From Jingyaoa shaoxingensis (GTDB lineage Bacteria; Bacillota; Clostridia; Lachnospirales; Lachnospiraceae), in contig NZ_JACRSZ010000004.1 of assembly GCF_014385005.1 (NCBI RefSeq), positions 62,001-126,000 of the forward strand: a DNA stretch of 64,000 bases. The letters are read 5' to 3'. Of the stretch, positions 8,394 through 16,276 are shown piece by piece. Position numbers and translations under genes: made by a program. The notes beneath the pieces are model-generated. The model ran no database searches. It saw nothing but the letters and a program-made list of their open reading frames with translations, and was not told where the DNA came from. Each line of letters opens with the position of its first letter. Within the stretch, counting starts at the first letter, position 1.

Positions 8394-9469
8394 ATCGATT
8401 TTCCCCCTTCAGATTTGCTGTTTCCCTGTTTTTTCTGTTTCCATCCTGCAAATCTGCCTTTTGAAACCTGAAATAAGGTTTCCATTGTTGCAAAAATGAT
8501 AAATACCGCCGTAATCGTATCTACGATAGATCTTGGCACTCCTGCAAAACGTTCCATAGAAAGTGCACCGGCCTTTAATGCTGCTACGAACAGTGACATA
8601 ACCGGAACCAGTAAAATATCATTCCATACAATAAGAGATGCCAGCATACCATCATTGGCAATGTTCAGTGAGAAATTGTCCAGGAAATATCCATAAGCAC
8701 CCATTACCTCGATTGCACCTGCAATTCCACCAAGCGCTCCCGAAACCATCATACCCTGAATCACTACTTTTTTCACATTAATTCCCAGATATTCTGCATT
8801 CTTCTTATTCAGTCCAACCATCTGAAACTTCATGCCAACCGCAGATTTGTAAATCATCCAACCAATGAAAAAGATAATCGCAATAGCAATAAACAATCCA
8901 AAATTCGCCTGGCTCGGTGCCAAAATCTTAGGAAGAACTGCATCATCAGTAATATTTGGTGTCTGTGGGATTCCACTTCCTGCTGTCAGCGGTCCGTTAC
9001 ATAACCAGGAACAGAAGTACTTTGCCACATAAGTGGAAAGAATACATACACAGATTTCATTGACATTCCATTTTACTTTTAAGATAGCAGGGATAGCAGC
9101 CCATAATGCTCCGACCACCATTGCCACCAGAAAACAAAACAGGATATGTAAAATTCCCGGTAAAAATGTGACATAATGTCCTGCCCAGGCTGCTGCCATG
9201 GCACCCAGGTACAATTCGCCCTCAATTCCGGCATTAAAGCAGTCTACCTTTGCTGCGACTGCAAATCCAAGACCTGTCAGGAGAATCGGCACAAATTTTT
9301 GAAGTGTGGTTCCCAGATTTACCTTTCCGATAAACGCACCTTTAAAAAGCTGTACATAAGCATCCAGTGGATGATATCCTACCAGCCACATAAAAATAGC
9401 TCCTACAACCATAGATAAAATTAGAGTTAATAATAACGTAACATAACGATTGGATTTTTCTTTTTCCAT
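8390..9469 (-). CDS. nupP: Nucleoside ABC transporter permease, NupP-like
   Basis: This is a 359-residue integral membrane protein beginning with a polar stretch MEKEKSNRYV and a long first helix. It includes FNAGIEGELYLGAMAAAW and the NIANDGMLASLIVWND block typical of BmpA-type permeases. It is the partner of the NupQ-like permease. It lies 5 bp downstream of the ATPase gene and overlaps the next permease by 4 bp. Function as a nucleoside channel is inferred from homology to the B. subtilis NupNOPQ system and from the adjacent hydrolases and ribokinase. Confidence 0.87.
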   Translation of the reverse strand: MEKEKSNRYVTLLLTLILSMVVGAIFMWLVGYHPLDAYVQLFKGAFIGKVNLGTTLQKFVPILLTGLGFAVAAKVDCFNAGIEGELYLGAMAAAWAGHYVTFLPGILHILFCFLVAMVVGALWAAIPAILKVKWNVNEICVCILSTYVAKYFCSWLCNGPLTAGSGIPQTPNITDDAVLPKILAPSQANFGLFIAIAIIFFIGWMIYKSAVGMKFQMVGLNKKNAEYLGINVKKVVIQGMMVSGALGGIAGAIEVMGAYGYFLDNFSLNIANDGMLASLIVWNDILLVPVMSLFVAALKAGALSMERFAGVPRSIVDTITAVFIIFATMETLFQVSKGRFAGWKQKKQGNSKSEGGKSI

Positions 9470-9474
9470 TTTAT

Positions 9475-11013
9475 CTACGACTCCTTTCTGTCTTGCTCTG
9501 CCTGACCCAGCATATACAGACCGACTTCTTCTTTTGTCGCATCTTTCGCATTCAAAATTCCGGTAATTTTTCCCTCGTACATTACTACGATACGGTCTGA
9601 CATATCCATGACTTCATCCAGATCTGCCGAGACCAGAAGTATAGCTTTTCCGTCTTTTTTTACATTTTCCAGTGTGGTCCGGATAGATTCAATGGCTCCA
9701 ATATCCACACCTCTGGTTGGCTGTGCCGCAATCAGCAAGTCCCCACCGGCATCTACTTCCCTGGCAATAACAATTTTCTGTGCGTTTCCACCAGATAAGG
9801 ACTGGGTAATGACATCCGCCTTCTTTGGTCGAATATCAAATTTCTCAATCAGATCCTCTGCGAACTTCCGTACCTCTTTTTTATTTCTGGTATAATGTTT
9901 TGTAAATGGCTCCAGATCAAACTTTAATGCCACCAGATTATCTTCAATAGACATAGAACGGTTCAGTCCGCGCACATTACGTTCTTCCGGAATGTGGCTT
10001 AACCCGGCTTCTCTTGCTTTTTTCGGAGCAAAATTTGTGATATCCTTACCACTTAATGTTACCGTTCCTTTTTCCACTTTCCGAAGTCCGGTAATAGCTT
10101 CAATCAGCTCACTTTGTCCATTTCCATCTACTCCGGCGATTCCAACGGTCTCTCCTGCACGTACCTCAAAGGATATACCTCGTATCTTGGAGATTTCCTT
10201 TTCTCCGGAGGTCCAGAGATTGTCTACTTTTAATACAACTTCTCCCGGTTTTACTGCATTTCCTGATTTTATATGCAGATTCACGTCTCTTCCCACCATC
10301 AGCTTGGCCAGATCTGTTGGATTCGTATCCTTTTTATCTACGGTAGTGATGTATTTTCCGGCTCTCATCACACTGACCCTGTCAGAGATCTCCATTACTT
10401 CGTTTAATTTATGCGAAATAAAAATAATCGATTTACCGTCTTTTCGCAATTCCTGAAGGATCTCAAAGAATTTTACACATTCCTGTGGCGTCAGTACCGC
10501 AGTCGGTTCATCCATGATGAGAACATTTGCTCCACGGTACAGCGTTTTGATAATCTCCACACGCTGTGCTTCTCCTACGGAGATCTGATTAATCCGTTTG
10601 TCCGGCTGGATTTCCATATGATAGTCATCTATGTAAGTCTGAATTTTTTTCCTTGCTTCATCAAAATCAATGGTGACACCCTTTTTTGGTTCAAATCCAA
10701 GAATTACATTTTCCAGAACCGTCAGTTCATTTACCAGCATAAACTCCTGATGTACCATTCCTATTCCTTTTTCAATTGCTTTTCCCGGTGTCAGATCACG
10801 CATTTCTTCCCCGTTAATCTTTATCACACCGGCATCTGGCTGATACAAACCATACAACATCTTCATCATGGTCGATTTTCCAGCCCCATTTTCACCGATT
10901 AGAGAATGAATTTCTCCCTTTTTCAAATTAAAAAAACTATGATCTACTGCTTTTACAGTTGCAAAGTTTTTTTCAATATCTACCATCTCTACAACATAAT
11001 TTTCTGCACTCAT
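9475..11013 (-). CDS. nupO: Nucleoside ABC transporter ATPase with two ABC domains, NupO-like
   Basis: The 512-residue protein holds two ABC domains. The first has Walker A GENGAGKST near residue 40 and Walker B MDEPTAVL. The second has the degenerate Walker A GVDGNGQSE usual for this family and the LSGGNAQK signature. One such double ATPase drives the NupP/NupQ permease pair. The segment VHQEFMLVNELTVLEN is a family hallmark. A stable hairpin lies in the 78-bp gap between this gene and the upstream binding-protein gene, so ATPase levels may be lower than those of the binding protein. Confidence 0.9.
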   Translation of the reverse strand: MSAENYVVEMVDIEKNFATVKAVDHSFFNLKKGEIHSLIGENGAGKSTMMKMLYGLYQPDAGVIKINGEEMRDLTPGKAIEKGIGMVHQEFMLVNELTVLENVILGFEPKKGVTIDFDEARKKIQTYIDDYHMEIQPDKRINQISVGEAQRVEIIKTLYRGANVLIMDEPTAVLTPQECVKFFEILQELRKDGKSIIFISHKLNEVMEISDRVSVMRAGKYITTVDKKDTNPTDLAKLMVGRDVNLHIKSGNAVKPGEVVLKVDNLWTSGEKEISKIRGISFEVRAGETVGIAGVDGNGQSELIEAITGLRKVEKGTVTLSGKDITNFAPKKAREAGLSHIPEERNVRGLNRSMSIEDNLVALKFDLEPFTKHYTRNKKEVRKFAEDLIEKFDIRPKKADVITQSLSGGNAQKIVIAREVDAGGDLLIAAQPTRGVDIGAIESIRTTLENVKKDGKAILLVSADLDEVMDMSDRIVVMYEGKITGILNAKDATKEEVGLYMLGQAEQDRKES

Positions 11014-11035
11014 GGTAATCCTGCCCTCTTTTCAC

Positions 11036-11067
11036 TTTTTCCGGGAGATGTTGCTCTCCCGGAAAAA
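11036..11067 (-). promoter_or_regulatory. Intercistronic hairpin between binding protein and ATPase genes
   Basis: CCGGGAG (11041-11047) pairs with CTCCCGG (11056-11062), and the stem is extended by an A/T run on each side. In the direction of transcription it is followed by A residues rather than T residues. It therefore looks like an mRNA stabiliser or partial attenuator for the bmpA message rather than a full terminator. Confidence 0.5.
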
Positions 11068-11091
11068 ATGCTTTCAAACTGCTCATTTGTT

Positions 11092-12138
11092 TTACTGCTG
11101 CGGTTTTCCATATCCTTCATAAGAATCTACCACGATTTCACCACTGACAATTTTTTCTTTCAGTTCTTCCACTTTGTCTGCAATATCCTGCGGAAACTGA
11201 TCTCCCAGGGATTCTTTGATCACAGCAAAGTCTGTCAGCCCAACACCATCATGTGCCAGATCCATATAGCTAGATGTGCCGCCTTCAAATGTTCCATCTA
11301 TAACAGACTGAATAATCTGATAGGTACAGTTGTCTACCTTCTTGGTCATGGAAGTAAAGACGGATCCCGGATACAGATCATCCTGATTGGTATCTACCCC
11401 AATGGCATAGACGCCCTGTTCACTTGCCGCTTCCATTACTCCCATGCCGGTAATATTTGCTACATTCATAACCACATCAGCACCCTGATTAATCTGAGCT
11501 GTTGCCAGTTCTTTTCCTTTCAGTGCATCTGTAAATGTTCCTGCAAAGGACTGCAGAATTTCAATATCAGGATCGACATATTTTGCACCTTGTTCATATC
11601 CAACATAAAAATCATGCAATACCGGAATATCCATTCCGCCAACCCATCCGATAATCTTCTGATCATTAATTCCAGGGATATCTGTCTTGGTGGTCAGCAT
11701 AGCTGCTGCTGCACCAGCCAGGAAGGAACCTTCATTCTGCGCAAACAGTGTAGAAACGACATTGTCGCCTGCATCACAAACGCCGTCAATCATGGCAAAT
11801 TTGGTATCCGGATAATCTGGGCAGTGTTTTTTCATAATCTCAAGGAACTGTGTAGATACGCCAATAACAAGGTCATATCCTGCATCTGCCATTGCCACAA
11901 AGTTTGCTTCCCAGTCTGCTGCTTCTCCGGATTCCAGTTCCTGAAATTCAATACCAAAATCTTCTGCTGCCTTCTGTGCACCGTCATGTGCCAGGTCATT
12001 AAAAGATTTATCACCCAAGAATCCTGAATAAACCAATGCTACTTTTAATGGTTCTTTATCACTGGCCTGTGCCATCACGCCTGTTCCCATTACACCCATT
12101 GTCAGTGCCATCACTGCTGCCAATACTCTTCTCTTCAT
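11092..12138 (-). CDS. bmpA: BmpA/NupN-like nucleoside-binding protein
   Basis: The 348-residue protein has a signal peptide (KRR, then a hydrophobic stretch ending VMAQA) and the BMP fold signatures LVYSGFLGDKSFND near the N-terminus and VIGVSTQF. It captures the nucleoside outside the cell for the NupOPQ-like permease. The ATG at 12138 is preferred to that at 12159 because GGGAGG lies nine bases before it. Unusually for a Gram-positive binding protein, no lipobox cysteine follows the signal peptide; the cleavage site looks like a signal-peptidase-I site (AQA-SDKE). How it stays at the membrane is therefore unclear. Confidence 0.88.
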   Translation of the reverse strand: MKRRVLAAVMALTMGVMGTGVMAQASDKEPLKVALVYSGFLGDKSFNDLAHDGAQKAAEDFGIEFQELESGEAADWEANFVAMADAGYDLVIGVSTQFLEIMKKHCPDYPDTKFAMIDGVCDAGDNVVSTLFAQNEGSFLAGAAAAMLTTKTDIPGINDQKIIGWVGGMDIPVLHDFYVGYEQGAKYVDPDIEILQSFAGTFTDALKGKELATAQINQGADVVMNVANITGMGVMEAASEQGVYAIGVDTNQDDLYPGSVFTSMTKKVDNCTYQIIQSVIDGTFEGGTSSYMDLAHDGVGLTDFAVIKESLGDQFPQDIADKVEELKEKIVSGEIVVDSYEGYGKPQQ

Positions 12139-12167
12139 TTTGAATTTCCTCCCATACATTATAGATT

Positions 12168-13112
12168 TTATAAACTATCGTAACGTTTCAGGTTATCTTC
12201 TACGATATCCCAGAATTTTTCTACATCCAGCTTCATTGCAACTTTCGAATTCATCGGCTTGTCTGATAAATGAAATACATCACAGTTGGTACGTCCATGG
12301 CTGCATCCGCCGGAAATATCGATTTCCGTATACATTTCTTTTACTTCCATACAGGTTGGATCAATCAGATAAGCAATGGTTGTCGGATCATGAAGTGGTC
12401 CTCCTTCCCATCCAAAGGTACGTTTCTGGGTCATACAGAAGAACTTCATCAGATCTACGAATAACTTTCCACCGGTTGTCTTTACATGAGACATCCTTTC
12501 TACGATTTCCGGATAGCACAGTGCCTGTCTGGTCAAATCCAGTCCCATCATGACAACCGGTCTGCCACAGTGAAATACAACATAGGCAGCTTCTGCATCA
12601 GCCATAATATTAAATTCTGCTGCCGGAGTTACATTTCCATGCTGATAAGAGCCTCCCATCAAAACAATTTCATCAATTTTTTCCAAAATTCTCGGTTCTC
12701 TCTTAATTGCCATTGCAATATTACTCAAAGGACCTGTCGGTACCAGTGTTACGTTATCATCGGAATTCAGTACGGTTTCAATAATAAAATCCACCGCATG
12801 TCTCGAATCCAGTTCTTTAGTCAGTGGCGGAAATATCGGACCATCCAATCCTGAGTCTCCATGTACTCTCTCTTCTGTTGGAAGGGACGGGCGGACAATC
12901 GCGTCTGCCAGGCCTTTGCAGACTGGAACATCAATATTCAGATATTGGCAGATATTTAACGCATTTCTGGTTACTTTTTCCAGTGTCTGATTGCCTCTTA
13001 CCGTTGTTATACCAAGAAGTTCCAGCTTTGGGTTTCTTGCTGCCAGCATAATAGCTACCGCATCATCGTGTCCTGGATCACAGTCAATAATAATTTTTCT
13101 TCTCTTATCCAT
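12168..13112 (-). CDS. Nucleoside hydrolase family protein (second copy, operon head)
   Basis: The 314-residue protein starts with KIIIDCDPGHDDAVAIML, the Rih/IunH calcium site in its DCDPGHDDA form, and has VLMGGSYQHGNVTPAAEFN. The latter is close to pyrimidine/purine-specific RihA/RihB and YbeK-type enzymes. The catalytic histidine block is HDPTTIAYL. It hydrolyses nucleosides brought in by the transporter encoded just downstream. It is the first gene after the operon promoter. The paralogue at 5616 closes the same operon, so the cell probably covers two substrate ranges. Confidence 0.9.
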   Translation of the reverse strand: MDKRRKIIIDCDPGHDDAVAIMLAARNPKLELLGITTVRGNQTLEKVTRNALNICQYLNIDVPVCKGLADAIVRPSLPTEERVHGDSGLDGPIFPPLTKELDSRHAVDFIIETVLNSDDNVTLVPTGPLSNIAMAIKREPRILEKIDEIVLMGGSYQHGNVTPAAEFNIMADAEAAYVVFHCGRPVVMMGLDLTRQALCYPEIVERMSHVKTTGGKLFVDLMKFFCMTQKRTFGWEGGPLHDPTTIAYLIDPTCMEVKEMYTEIDISGGCSHGRTNCDVFHLSDKPMNSKVAMKLDVEKFWDIVEDNLKRYDSL

Positions 13113-13151
13113 CTTAGTTTCCTCTTACTTTCTATTCTATGCCAAACTTTT

Positions 13152-13167
13152 GATAAAACGTTTTATC
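13152..13167. promoter_or_regulatory. Palindromic LacI-type operator of the nucleoside operon
   Basis: GATAAAACGTTTTATC is a perfect 16-bp palindrome with the central CG usual for LacI-family operators. It sits 14 bp downstream of the -10 box, that is, over the start of transcription, where a bound repressor would block RNA polymerase. The divergent LacI-family gene at 13368 is the obvious candidate repressor. Confidence 0.7.
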
Positions 13168-13180
13168 TTTTTGTATTTTC

Positions 13181-13209
13181 ACAATATCATTGATAAAATA
13201 AAAAGTCAA
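13181..13209 (-). promoter_or_regulatory. Promoter of the nucleoside salvage operon
   Basis: On the minus strand TTGACT (13204-13209) and TATTGT (13181-13186) have the ideal 17-bp spacing. The operator palindrome follows directly. Transcription would run through eight genes to the terminator at 4678-4710. Confidence 0.7.
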
Positions 13210-13367
13210 GCATTACCATGTTGTTTTTTGTTATTTTATCGCATATTACAAATTATTTTTCAATTTTTTGTTCACCTTGCACAATTGATCTTTCTATCAT
13301 TTTTGATTTGCTTTTTGGTAAAATATGTGTTAAACTTTTGGTAAACATTATTTTATGAGGTAAATAT

Positions 13368-14393
13368 ATGAAAGTTACAATCAAAGATATTGCTGCTGCT
13401 GCCGGTGTTTCTCCGGCAACCGTCTCACTGGTTCTGAATAACCGCCCATCGAGAATAGCAGAAGAAACAAGGGAACGCATTAAAAAAACAGCAGAAGAAC
13501 TGGGCTATACACCAAATTCTGCTGCTGTTCTGTTAAAAACAAACCGGAGTTATACACTTGGTTTACTGATTCCTGACATACGAAATGACTATTATGGAAA
13601 ATATGCCAAAGGCATGGAAGATGCCTGTCAGGCAAAAGGATGGTCTGCCTTTTTTTGTACAACAAATAATAACCCGTTAAAAGAACGCCAATATATCGAA
13701 ACTCTGCATGCGAAAAATGTGGACGGTATTTCCATTATCACTACTCCATCTAATCAATCTGCCCTTTTTCTCGAAAACCGTGATCTGATTCTGTCCTATG
13801 GCATCCCGATGGTGCAAATGGATATGACAGGGTATCGAAAACCTGCAAATGCCGTTATTTCTGATCATTTTAAAGGTGGGTACATGGCTGCCAGACATTT
13901 AATTTCTCTGGGACATACAGAAATTGCCTTTATTACAGGTCCAAAGTTTCTGGAAGGTTCTGCAAGCCGAATTCTTGGATGTAAAAAAGCATTTGAGGAT
14001 GCCGGTCTTAACTGGAATCCGTCACTGGTTTTTGAAGGAAATTATAGCTATGAATCCGGATATGTTGCTATCGATAATTTGATCAGTCAAAAATTTACTG
14101 CTGTTTTTGCTTTTAACGATTTGATGGCTTATGGTGTGTATAACAGTCTGGATAAATATAATCTAAAAATCCCAGATGACATTTCTGTGGTTGGTTACGA
14201 CGATAATTTCACTTCATCTATTATTAACCCACCACTCACCACCGTTTATCAGCCAATTTATGAAATGGGTCAAACCACTGCTGAAATCCTCATTCATGCA
14301 GCTGAACATCCCGACCATGAACCAGTGGTAAAAGAATTTGACCTGCAGTTAATCGTAAGAAAAAGTACCAGGGATATTCGTAATGATATTTGA
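13368..14393 (+). CDS. LacI-family transcriptional regulator of the nucleoside operon
   Basis: The 341-residue protein has an N-terminal LacI helix-turn-helix (TIKDIAAAAGVSPATVSLVLNN), a hinge with LLKTNRSYTLGLLIP, and a periplasmic-binding-protein-like sensor domain ending with VVGYDDNF and the LTTVYQP block. It is divergent from the nucleoside operon across a 255-bp region that holds one clear operator. It is therefore most likely the local repressor that responds to a nucleoside, ribose or base. GAGG precedes the ATG at 13368. The gene ends before the duplicated terminator at 14476. Confidence 0.88.
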   Translation: MKVTIKDIAAAAGVSPATVSLVLNNRPSRIAEETRERIKKTAEELGYTPNSAAVLLKTNRSYTLGLLIPDIRNDYYGKYAKGMEDACQAKGWSAFFCTTNNNPLKERQYIETLHAKNVDGISIITTPSNQSALFLENRDLILSYGIPMVQMDMTGYRKPANAVISDHFKGGYMAARHLISLGHTEIAFITGPKFLEGSASRILGCKKAFEDAGLNWNPSLVFEGNYSYESGYVAIDNLISQKFTAVFAFNDLMAYGVYNSLDKYNLKIPDDISVVGYDDNFTSSIINPPLTTVYQPIYEMGQTTAEILIHAAEHPDHEPVVKEFDLQLIVRKSTRDIRNDI

Positions 14394-14475
14394 TAAAAAC
14401 ACCCTCTCCCAGCCAGAAAGAGAATGAAACTTCTAAAATATGATTGGGAAGCTATAAATTTTTTTATCAACTTCT

Positions 14476-14508
14476 AAAAGCCTGCCGTTTTTCTGCCGAC
14501 AGGCTTTT
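14476..14508. terminator. Bidirectional terminator, copy 2 of the duplicated segment
   Basis: The stem AAAAGCCTG / CAGGCTTTT is identical to that at 4678-4710. It ends the lacI transcript and also follows the Rpn relic on the minus strand, of which it is probably the native terminator. Confidence 0.75.
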
Positions 14509-14511
14509 CTG

Positions 14512-14798
14512 TTATTCTTCTTTGATATCCTCCTGCATTTCCCGCATCAGTTTCCTGCGGTATTCTGTATCACTGGCAATCCGTTTCAGATCATCGATGC
14601 GATCCTCATCCACCAATTTTTTTACCAGATTTGTCACCACCGCTTCGCCACGTTCTAATCCAATCTGCTCTCCCTTTTTTATCAGTCTGTCTGATTCCAG
14701 TTCCAGAACCTGTCCATCCATAATCTCACCCAGCTCCTTTCTGACATTTTCTCTTTTATGGTCTGAAAAACATCATCAAATATCGTACTGTTTGCCAT
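14512..14798 (-). pseudogene. Internally deleted Rpn-type recombination-promoting nuclease/transposase
   Basis: A good ribosome site (AGGAGA) precedes an ATG at 14798 that reads MANSTIFDDVFQTIKEKM, the standard start of Rpn/PD-(D/E)XK transposase-like proteins. After about 20 codons the frame breaks. A second frame (from about 14721) gives the usual C-terminus with IKKGEQIGLERGEA and RRKLMREMQEDIKEE. The intervening roughly 200 residues, including the nuclease core, are missing, so the protein cannot be active. The end of the gene and its terminator are repeated at 4668-4759. Confidence 0.75.
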
Positions 14799-14813
14799 GA
14801 GATCTCTCCTTCT

Positions 14814-14957
14814 TTATTTTTTTACTATCTCATGTCTGTCATGATACAGTACGCCATCCACGCGTCCATAGTTATCAAATATCTTCTGACAGGATTCAAT
14901 CTTATAGTCTGCCATTTTCTGGATCTTCTCACCATCTGTCTTGAAATCAACTACTGA
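14814..14957 (-). pseudogene. Unassigned C-terminal gene fragment
   Basis: An open stretch of 48 codons reads VVDFKTDGEKIQK... to ...VDGVLYHDRHEIVKK and a stop. It has normal coding character but no start codon of its own and no family I can name. It ends directly before the Rpn relic and follows UroD-type fragments, so it is part of the same patchwork of broken genes. Confidence 0.4.
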
Positions 14958-14971
14958 AAGATCTGGTCATT

Positions 14972-15157
14972 CTACCCTTCTTTCCAGTTGGGAAAGTCAG
15001 AAATAGTACGTGTTCCCGGCTTGGTAATCATACCTCCGACAGATTCCACCATACCCCAGTTGACACCCCACCAGTCATATCCATCTACTTCCGGTACCGG
15101 ATGTTCTTCCATGGCGTCCAGCCAGACGATATTGCTCTCTATCATATAAACCGGCAT
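14972..15157 (-). pseudogene. N-terminal-like fragment of a UroD-family methyltransferase
   Basis: About 60 codons read PVYMIESNIVWLDAMEE then GYDWWGVNWG and TKPGTRTISDFPNW. This resembles the region after the N-terminus of uroporphyrinogen-decarboxylase-like corrinoid methyltransferases, where a DWxGVxW motif is common. There is no ribosome site before the first ATG and a stop follows NWKEG. The frame joins out of phase to the fragment at 15160-15323. Confidence 0.5.
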
Positions 15158-15159
15158 CC

Positions 15160-15323
15160 ACTACTGTGCAGATCCTGCAGGTTTTCTGACATGCTGCCAG
15201 CAGATTATCCATCGTATCCCTCACTGACTGACATATTTCTTCTTCTGTCACATCTGGTGCCAGCAGTCTGTCACGTGCATCCCATCCTCCTGTAATTACA
15301 AGACTATTGCCAAATTTAGCCTG
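15160..15323 (-). pseudogene. C-terminal-like fragment of a UroD-family methyltransferase
   Basis: The reading frame gives AKFGNSLVITGGWDARDRLL, then LAPDVTEEEICQSVRDTMDNL. This is the end-of-barrel region of UroD-like methyltransferases (GGWDxR...P.VTEEEI...V...ID.L). It stands upstream, in the reading direction, of the N-terminal-like piece. The remains therefore either come from two tandem genes or have been rearranged. Confidence 0.55.
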
Positions 15324-15477
15324 CTATACGCATCGGAACACCGTGCTGTACCGTATTCGAAAGATTCAGGATATGCTTGATCACGATTTATCTGATCCCT
15401 ATACACGGGAATACGCGTTACTGTCTATCAAGGTTTTGTATCTGTATCACTGGAAAAAGAAACAAACATTATCGTAA
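15313..15477 (+). pseudogene. C-terminal remnant of a PucR/CdaR-type regulator
   Basis: On the plus strand the frame reads THRNTVLYRIRKIQDMLDHD, followed by ...EYALLSIKVLYLYHW, and stops at 15475-15477. HxNTVLYRIxKI is the hallmark of the PucR C-terminal helix-turn-helix. Only about 50 codons remain, and the 5' part is lost at the junction with the UroD fragments around 15313-15330. A complete regulator of the same class lies at 59502-61055. Confidence 0.75.
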
Positions 15478-15616
15478 AACACAAAAAATCAGGCATGAAC
15501 AATAACTTAAAATATGTTATAATAATCACACAGATCATCACATCTGGTATATGTATCTGTGAGGGTACTGAACAGCTACGATCTGTAACAAAAAACGCAG
15601 TATTGGAGGGATGTAT

Positions 15617-16207
15617 ATGGCAAACAGAATCATCACGATCAGTCGTCAGTTTGGAAGCGGCGGAAGAACCATCGGAAGAAATGTAGCAGATAAACTTGGT
15701 ATTAAATGCTATGATCAGGAACTGATTATTAAGATGGCAGAGCAAAGCGGATTCTGCCATGATTATATTAAAGAAGGCAGTGAATATGCGGTGCCTGGAG
15801 GCTGGCTTGCCAATGCCTTTGTTGCCCGTTATGCTAATGGAATGAGCAATCAGGACAGGCTGTGGATCATTCAGACTAATATTATCCGGGAGATTGCACA
15901 AAAAGAAAGCTGTGTTATCGTAGGTCGCTGTGCCGATGCAATTCTGGAAAAAGAAGAATATGCCGACAGTCTAAAAGTCTTCATTCATGCAAACTTTGAA
16001 AAACGTGCTGAACGTATCGTAAAAGTATACGGAGAAACCGACGTTCCTTCAGAAAAACGTCTGAAAGATAAAGACAAACGAAGAGCCGCTTACTATCAGT
16101 TTTACACAGACCGCAAATGGGGTGATGCAGCACATTACGATGTATGTTTGGACAGCGGCACACTGGGAATTGATAAATGCGTGGATATTATTTCTCAGCT
16201 GTATTAA
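15617..16207 (+). CDS. Cytidylate kinase-like family protein
   Basis: The 196-residue protein starts NRIITISRQFGSGGRTIGRNVADKLG, a P-loop of the form GSGG found in cytidylate-kinase-like proteins common in Clostridia. It continues with CVIVGRCADAIL and the lid-like RRAAYYQFYTDRKWGD. True Cmk enzymes phosphorylate CMP/dCMP. The substrate of this shorter family is not established. The ATG at 15617 is chosen over the one at 15611 because GGAGGG is too close to the latter. The gene is monocistronic and ends before a strong terminator shared with the convergent oleate hydratase. Confidence 0.82.
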   Translation: MANRIITISRQFGSGGRTIGRNVADKLGIKCYDQELIIKMAEQSGFCHDYIKEGSEYAVPGGWLANAFVARYANGMSNQDRLWIIQTNIIREIAQKESCVIVGRCADAILEKEEYADSLKVFIHANFEKRAERIVKVYGETDVPSEKRLKDKDKRRAAYYQFYTDRKWGDAAHYDVCLDSGTLGIDKCVDIISQLY

Positions 16208-16243
16208 TAGTAGGGAAACAGAATTTTTAAACCTAGATATATC

Positions 16244-16269
16244 GAGGGGGAGCATAAATGCTCCCCCTC
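16244..16269. terminator. Strong terminator between convergent genes
   Basis: GAGGGGGAGCA and TGCTCCCCCTC form a perfect 11-bp stem around a four-base loop (TAAA). It lies between the cytidylate-kinase-like gene and the convergent oleate hydratase, only 7 bp from the latter's stop codon. Confidence 0.8.
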
Positions 16270-16276
16270 AAAATTA

